Positions 60,890 to 64,000 of a stretch of DNA of 64,000 bases are shown here, piece by piece. The notes under the pieces were generated by a model. The model saw only the letters and a list, made by a program, of their open reading frames with translations, was not told where the DNA came from and ran no database searches. How positions within the stretch are numbered: the stretch's first letter is position 1; each line of letters opens with the position of its first letter. The stretch comes from Parachlamydiales bacterium (lineage in GTDB: Bacteria > Chlamydiota > Chlamydiia > Chlamydiales > JABDDJ01). The position numbers were made by a program, and so were the translations under genes. The DNA is taken from NCBI GenBank assembly GCA_041671045.1, contig JBAZCF010000005.1, positions 62,001-126,000 of the forward strand, read 5' to 3'.

Positions 60890-60902
60890 GAAATAAAATA
60901 TC

Positions 60903-61091
60903 ATGACAAGTGAAGCGACTGCTGTCTGTATCAGCATCGGCACATTCATAAATGTGATCGAAGCTTTAGACGAAAATACTCAGAGCGTAACATTGCCTCT
61001 TTCTGAAAACAATTTTCCAATTTTACGTAAAACTTTAGAAAAGAAGAATTTTCAAAAACCTGCATACGGTTTTATTTACTTTAAAGCATAA
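60903..61091 (+). CDS. 62-residue small protein, unknown function
   Basis: A short frame 13 bp after the preceding gene, with ATG 60903 and no clear ribosome site. The sequence (MTSEATAVCISIGTFINVIE onward) has no recognised family. Codon use looks like its neighbours and no other gene occupies the space. It could be a real small gene or chance. Confidence 0.4.
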   Translation: MTSEATAVCISIGTFINVIEALDENTQSVTLPLSENNFPILRKTLEKKNFQKPAYGFIYFKA

Positions 61092-61149
61092 GTACATCTT
61101 GTGCTCTATCATTTTGAATTTCTATCCTTGAAGCCTCAAAGGATCTGTT

Positions 61150-62058
61150 ATGACTAATACTACAGCCTCTACTCCTTCTTTATCTACTGCGGGCACAGTG
61201 AATATAGTGGATTCGTTTACTGGTCTTGCCCTCCAGCATGGACGTACTGAATCCGTCGGACTAGCTTTAGCCCGTATAGGGGGTATTGCTTCCATGGGCA
61301 TGGTAGTAGCATTATCTTCTATTCCAATGACTCCTTGGTTTCTAGGAAAGATCTTTATCGAAAGCAGCCCATTACTTCTTGTCATTACCGCAGGGCTAGT
61401 TTCACAGCTGTCTTTTGTCATATTAGGCGTGTATGTGATAGCTAAGGGTGTTCAATGGTATGTTGGGATAAAGAAATCCATGGAGATGCATAATTCTAAA
61501 CTTGTTATGCCGGTGCTAGATCTTGCCATCCAGCAAGGTGATTTTGAAGCATTTAGACAGGTGAGCCATTTATGCTCCACGTATGATTTTCATCGCTTTA
61601 AATGCATACCGAAATTTTCTGATATTGGTTCCACTTCATTGGGACTCTTGCATCGATTGATACCTAAAGATAGAAGGGGAATACTCGAAGAATTATTCAG
61701 AAAGGAAAAGTATTCTTTGAAGCAGCTTGAAGTACTAAATAAAAACGCACAAGAGTTCTGGAATTGGTATTTAGATTCTGAAAATAATGTTGTTAGTGAG
61801 GATTTCATACGATCGGGCTTGCCAGAAGAAAAATGGGCATTGGCTTATTTGGATAGATTGATCGAATCTTCTTATCATGATAGTCATGCAACACAGGTTT
61901 CTGTGGACAGGATGATTAGGTTGATTGATATGTTTGATATCAACACTACATACATCTCATTTATTCCGGGCAGTAGCCAAGTCAAAACTGTAGTGGATGC
62001 CTTCGCACGCAAAGGTTATATCCTCTCTCCCCATTCTGATTGTTTCATCAAGAAATAG
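61150..62058 (+). CDS. Candidate Inc-like membrane protein
   Basis: A 302-residue protein with no recognised family. A bilobed hydrophobic block sits at about 42-105: IGGIASMGMVVALSSIP, then SSPLLLVITAGLVSQLSF and VILGVYVIAKGVQWYVG. The rest is soluble and helical with an Arg/Lys-rich stretch (LLHRLIPKDRRGILEELF). The N-terminal polar tail rich in Thr/Ser may be the secretion signal. AAAGGATC precedes the ATG. This matches the Inc layout. Confidence 0.6.
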   Translation: MTNTTASTPSLSTAGTVNIVDSFTGLALQHGRTESVGLALARIGGIASMGMVVALSSIPMTPWFLGKIFIESSPLLLVITAGLVSQLSFVILGVYVIAKGVQWYVGIKKSMEMHNSKLVMPVLDLAIQQGDFEAFRQVSHLCSTYDFHRFKCIPKFSDIGSTSLGLLHRLIPKDRRGILEELFRKEKYSLKQLEVLNKNAQEFWNWYLDSENNVVSEDFIRSGLPEEKWALAYLDRLIESSYHDSHATQVSVDRMIRLIDMFDINTTYISFIPGSSQVKTVVDAFARKGYILSPHSDCFIKK

Positions 62059-62134
62059 ATTATCCCCAGCCTCACTTATATAGATACGTTAAACAAAAAC
62101 TTAGAATGGCGAAGCAATTCCATGATTGCGGGTT

Positions 62135-63328
62135 CTATTCAAATAAGGAATTTGGAGCCGTTGATAAAAATGCCTTTAATGGAATTCCTTGATCTCCGAC
62201 CAACAAAATTCTATTTGGCTTAAATTGTTTTACAAAAGAGTCTATCCCTGAATGGTAGATAGATTCTTGACCACTTTTAACTTCTATAGCAATGAGCTTG
62301 TCTCCTAATTTAAGCACAAAATCGACCTCTCTATCTCCTTCTCTCCAATAGAAAAGTTCCAGTTGTGTTCCTCGAATGCTATTGAGCAGGTGTGCTCCTA
62401 CAGCTGATTCGACTAGTCTACCTAAAAAAACTCGATCAGCCATTGCTTCGAAAAAACTCTTTCCCGATTGCGCACTCAAAAGTGCAGTATTATAAACTGC
62501 AAATTTAGGACTGGACCCCTTCCGTCTTACGCTTTGATTTGCGAATTTCTGTAATCCAGTAAGTAAACCAGCTCCAGCAAGTAAATCCACGTAATGCGCC
62601 AAAGTTGTTGAATTTCCTGCGTCATGTAGCTCTCCGAGTATTTTATTATACGAAAGGATTTGACCAGAATAATTACAGCCTAGTTGAAAGAGTCTCCTTA
62701 GTAAAGCTGGCTTATTCACTTGACTCATCAATAAAATATCACGAGAAATCGTTGTTTCAATGATAGAATCGTTAATGTAGTTAATCCAACGTGTTGGATC
62801 TTCCTCATCAGAAAGAGGGGCGGCCCCAGGATATCCACCGAAATAAAGGTAGCGTTCTAAAGACCAACCAAAAATTTCGTGCATCTCCTTATATGACCAA
62901 TGAGTGATGGGAATAACTTCAAATCTTCCAGCAAGACTTTCTGTTAAACCCTTTTGCATTAACCAAGGAGATGACCCGAGAACCAGTACAGAAAGATCAA
63001 TTCCTGAAGCTGTATCTTGATCCCAAAGCAATTTGACCATATCCGACCAATGAGGGATCTTTTGAATTTCATCAACGATTAAAAGAGCTTTTCCTTCAGA
63101 TTTTGCTAGTTCGCGTGCTATATCCCACTGCTGTTGCAACCAAGAAATGTCTTGAAGAGTGGCAAGATCTGCCGTAACATAACGACTCGGTCTTCCCAAT
63201 TCATCCGTCACTTGGCGCGCTAACGTAGTTTTTCCAACCTGACGCGGGCCTATAAGAGATTGAATAAAGCGACGTGGCTCTTGAAGCCTTTTTAAGAGCA
63301 GTTCAAAAGATTTTCTTTTTTTCATCAT
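62135..63328 (-). CDS. AAA family ATPase with DUF4143 domain
   Basis: A 397-residue ATPase of the AAA_14/DUF4143 group. Walker A is GPRQVGKTTLARQV (about 33-46 of this start), Walker B ALLIVDEIQKIP, sensor-like VLVLGSSPWLMQKG, and the C-terminal DUF4143 part contains EVDFVLKLGDKLIAIEVKSG, a PD-D/ExK nuclease-like motif. The family is found in accessory regions and is often mobile. ATG 63328 is chosen over a TTG 12 bp upstream that lies inside a repeated operator. Function is not known. Confidence 0.85.
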   Translation of the reverse strand: MMKKRKSFELLLKRLQEPRRFIQSLIGPRQVGKTTLARQVTDELGRPSRYVTADLATLQDISWLQQQWDIARELAKSEGKALLIVDEIQKIPHWSDMVKLLWDQDTASGIDLSVLVLGSSPWLMQKGLTESLAGRFEVIPITHWSYKEMHEIFGWSLERYLYFGGYPGAAPLSDEEDPTRWINYINDSIIETTISRDILLMSQVNKPALLRRLFQLGCNYSGQILSYNKILGELHDAGNSTTLAHYVDLLAGAGLLTGLQKFANQSVRRKGSSPKFAVYNTALLSAQSGKSFFEAMADRVFLGRLVESAVGAHLLNSIRGTQLELFYWREGDREVDFVLKLGDKLIAIEVKSGQESIYHSGIDSFVKQFKPNRILLVGDQGIPLKAFLSTAPNSLFE

Positions 63329-63331
63329 GGA

Positions 63332-63395
63332 TTTACTCAAAGCGTTGATATGTTTTACTCAGTGTTTTGAGTAAATATACTCAATACATTGAGTA
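63332..63395 (-). promoter_or_regulatory. TTTACTCA operator array before the AAA ATPase gene
   Basis: Three related sites lie at the gene start: TTTACTCAA at 63332-63340, a palindrome TTTACTCA-GTGTTT-TGAGTAAA at 63354-63375, and a palindrome TACTCAAT-AC-ATTGAGTA at 63378-63395. The shared half-site ACTCA/TGAGT and even spacing suggest a dimeric repressor, possibly autoregulation, though no regulator gene is visible. Confidence 0.5.
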
Positions 63396-63460
63396 AAGTC
63401 AATAATGCATCTTAAATTTACTTTTTTAAGAAGGTAAATTTTAAATTGCTAGAGGATTCA

Positions 63461-63493
63461 TGTAAGACTGTAATACAGTTTTACATTTTATTT
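63461..63493 (+). terminator. Rho-independent terminator with no gene before it
   Basis: An 11-bp stem TGTAAGACTGT/ACAGTTTTACA (63461-63471 with 63475-63485, one G-U pair, loop AAT) is followed by TTTTATTT. There is no plus-strand gene for 1.4 kb upstream, so it might end a small RNA. Another 8-bp hairpin, AAATTTAC/GTAAATTT (63414-63421 with 63434-63441), lies just before it. Confidence 0.5.
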
Positions 63494-63689
63494 ATGAGCT
63501 GAAGTGGCTGAATTCTTCCATCTATGAATGGCTGTGTTTATAGGATGTAAATTTTTCAAACCGACTGATTTCATATTAGCAACTCGTTCTATACCCCCTC
63601 TTCACTATCACCAAATTGATTTTCTGCTGCTTGTGTTGCAAATAATTTATTGATGACAAATAGTGTCGGTAACTTCACATTAAGGTAAT

Positions 63690-64000
63690 ATGACAATTAT
63701 TTTCTCTGATATTGGCGGTGTTGTCCTAACAAATGGATGGGACTCCCATGCGCGCCATCGGGCTGTCCTTTTTTTTGAGTTGGACCAAGACGAAGTTAAT
63801 CATAGGCATGATTTATATTTCCCTCTTTTGGAACTTGGCAAAATCAATTTGGATGCTTATTTAGATGCTGTCATTTTTTATAAGAAGAGACCGTTCAATA
63901 GAAATGAATTTCTAGAGTTCGTATACCAGCAATCGCAAACTCTGCCTGACATCCGTGACGTCTATTTGACTTTGAAAAAAAAATACAAAGTGAAAATCTT
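63690..64000 (+). CDS. HAD-family hydrolase, 3' end cut by window edge
   Basis: ATG 63690 opens a frame of 103 codons to the end of the window. It starts MTIIFSDIGGVVLTNGWDSH, the HAD IA motif I with a nucleophilic Asp (DIGGVV), and the following helical cap starts around residue 35. Members dephosphorylate small molecules or sugar phosphates. TAAGGT lies 6 bp before the ATG. The later motifs are beyond the window. Confidence 0.75.
   Translation, partial: MTIIFSDIGGVVLTNGWDSHARHRAVLFFELDQDEVNHRHDLYFPLLELGKINLDAYLDAVIFYKKRPFNRNEFLEFVYQQSQTLPDIRDVYLTLKKKYKVKI

Overview
The window comes from an obligate intracellular bacterium of the phylum Chlamydiae, most likely an environmental (amoeba- or arthropod-associated, Parachlamydiales-like) lineage rather than the genus Chlamydia itself. 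Several blocks keep the gene order known from Chlamydia trachomatis: insulinase-like protease / plsB / cafE(rng) next to yceD-rpmF-plsX; sucC-sucD with ftsY and tyrP; cydA-cydB beside cdaA and ybbR; and rpmE-prfA-prmC-ffh-rpsP-trmD-rplS-rnhB. Between these blocks sit many genes with no recognisable family, several with the two-lobed hydrophobic segments typical of inclusion membrane proteins. The genus is inferred from family recognition and remembered synteny; no search was run.

Layout. 1-925 (-) is the truncated start of a DUF2851 gene. 1052-5369 (+) carries prfB (with its programmed frameshift), an acetyltransferase, an SprT-like metalloprotease, yebC and pabB. 5420-10190 (+) holds two large tandem paralogues of unknown function, lying between pabB and a pabC-like aminotransferase; proS follows. 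At 12522-12856 two inverted copies of a roughly 90-bp hairpin repeat supply the stop codons of the converging genes proS and a small coiled-coil gene. A 746-residue unknown protein (-), a methyltransferase/TPR fusion (+), a small membrane protein (-) and the rng-plsB-ptr operon (-) come next. 23416-23551 can fold into a branched leader before yceD-rpmF-plsX; this run continues with two ankyrin-SET paralogues (candidate chromatin-modifying effectors) and a nucleotidyltransferase-like protein. 

30522-33751 (-) is the sucC-sucD-M50 protease operon, divergent from ftsY. Two small secreted Tyr/Gly-rich proteins and a branched, terminator-like RNA element follow (34935-35658). tyrP (-) is preceded by a 164-bp foldback element bounded by 16-bp perfect inverted repeats. 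cydAB (-) and folP-cdaA-ybbR-rsmE (+) follow, then an Inc-like gene, mnmM, an exonuclease, an unknown gene, dapB with a small exported protein, a phospholipase D-like protein and recD2 (-). A small exported protein and dnaG (+) lead to another Inc-like gene (-) and then to the translation/SRP operon from rpmE to rnhB. The right end has unknown genes, an AAA/DUF4143 ATPase behind palindromic operators, and the start of a HAD hydrolase cut by the window edge.

Together the known genes cover translation (prfA, prfB, prmC, proS, rpmE, rpmF, rpsP, rplS, trmD, rsmE, mnmM), the SRP pathway (ffh, ftsY), folate supply (pabB, pabC-like, folP), phospholipid synthesis (plsX, plsB), respiration and the TCA cycle (cydAB, sucCD), c-di-AMP signalling (cdaA, ybbR) and DNA replication/repair (dnaG, recD2, rnhB). 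No tRNA, rRNA, complete insertion sequence or CRISPR array was seen.
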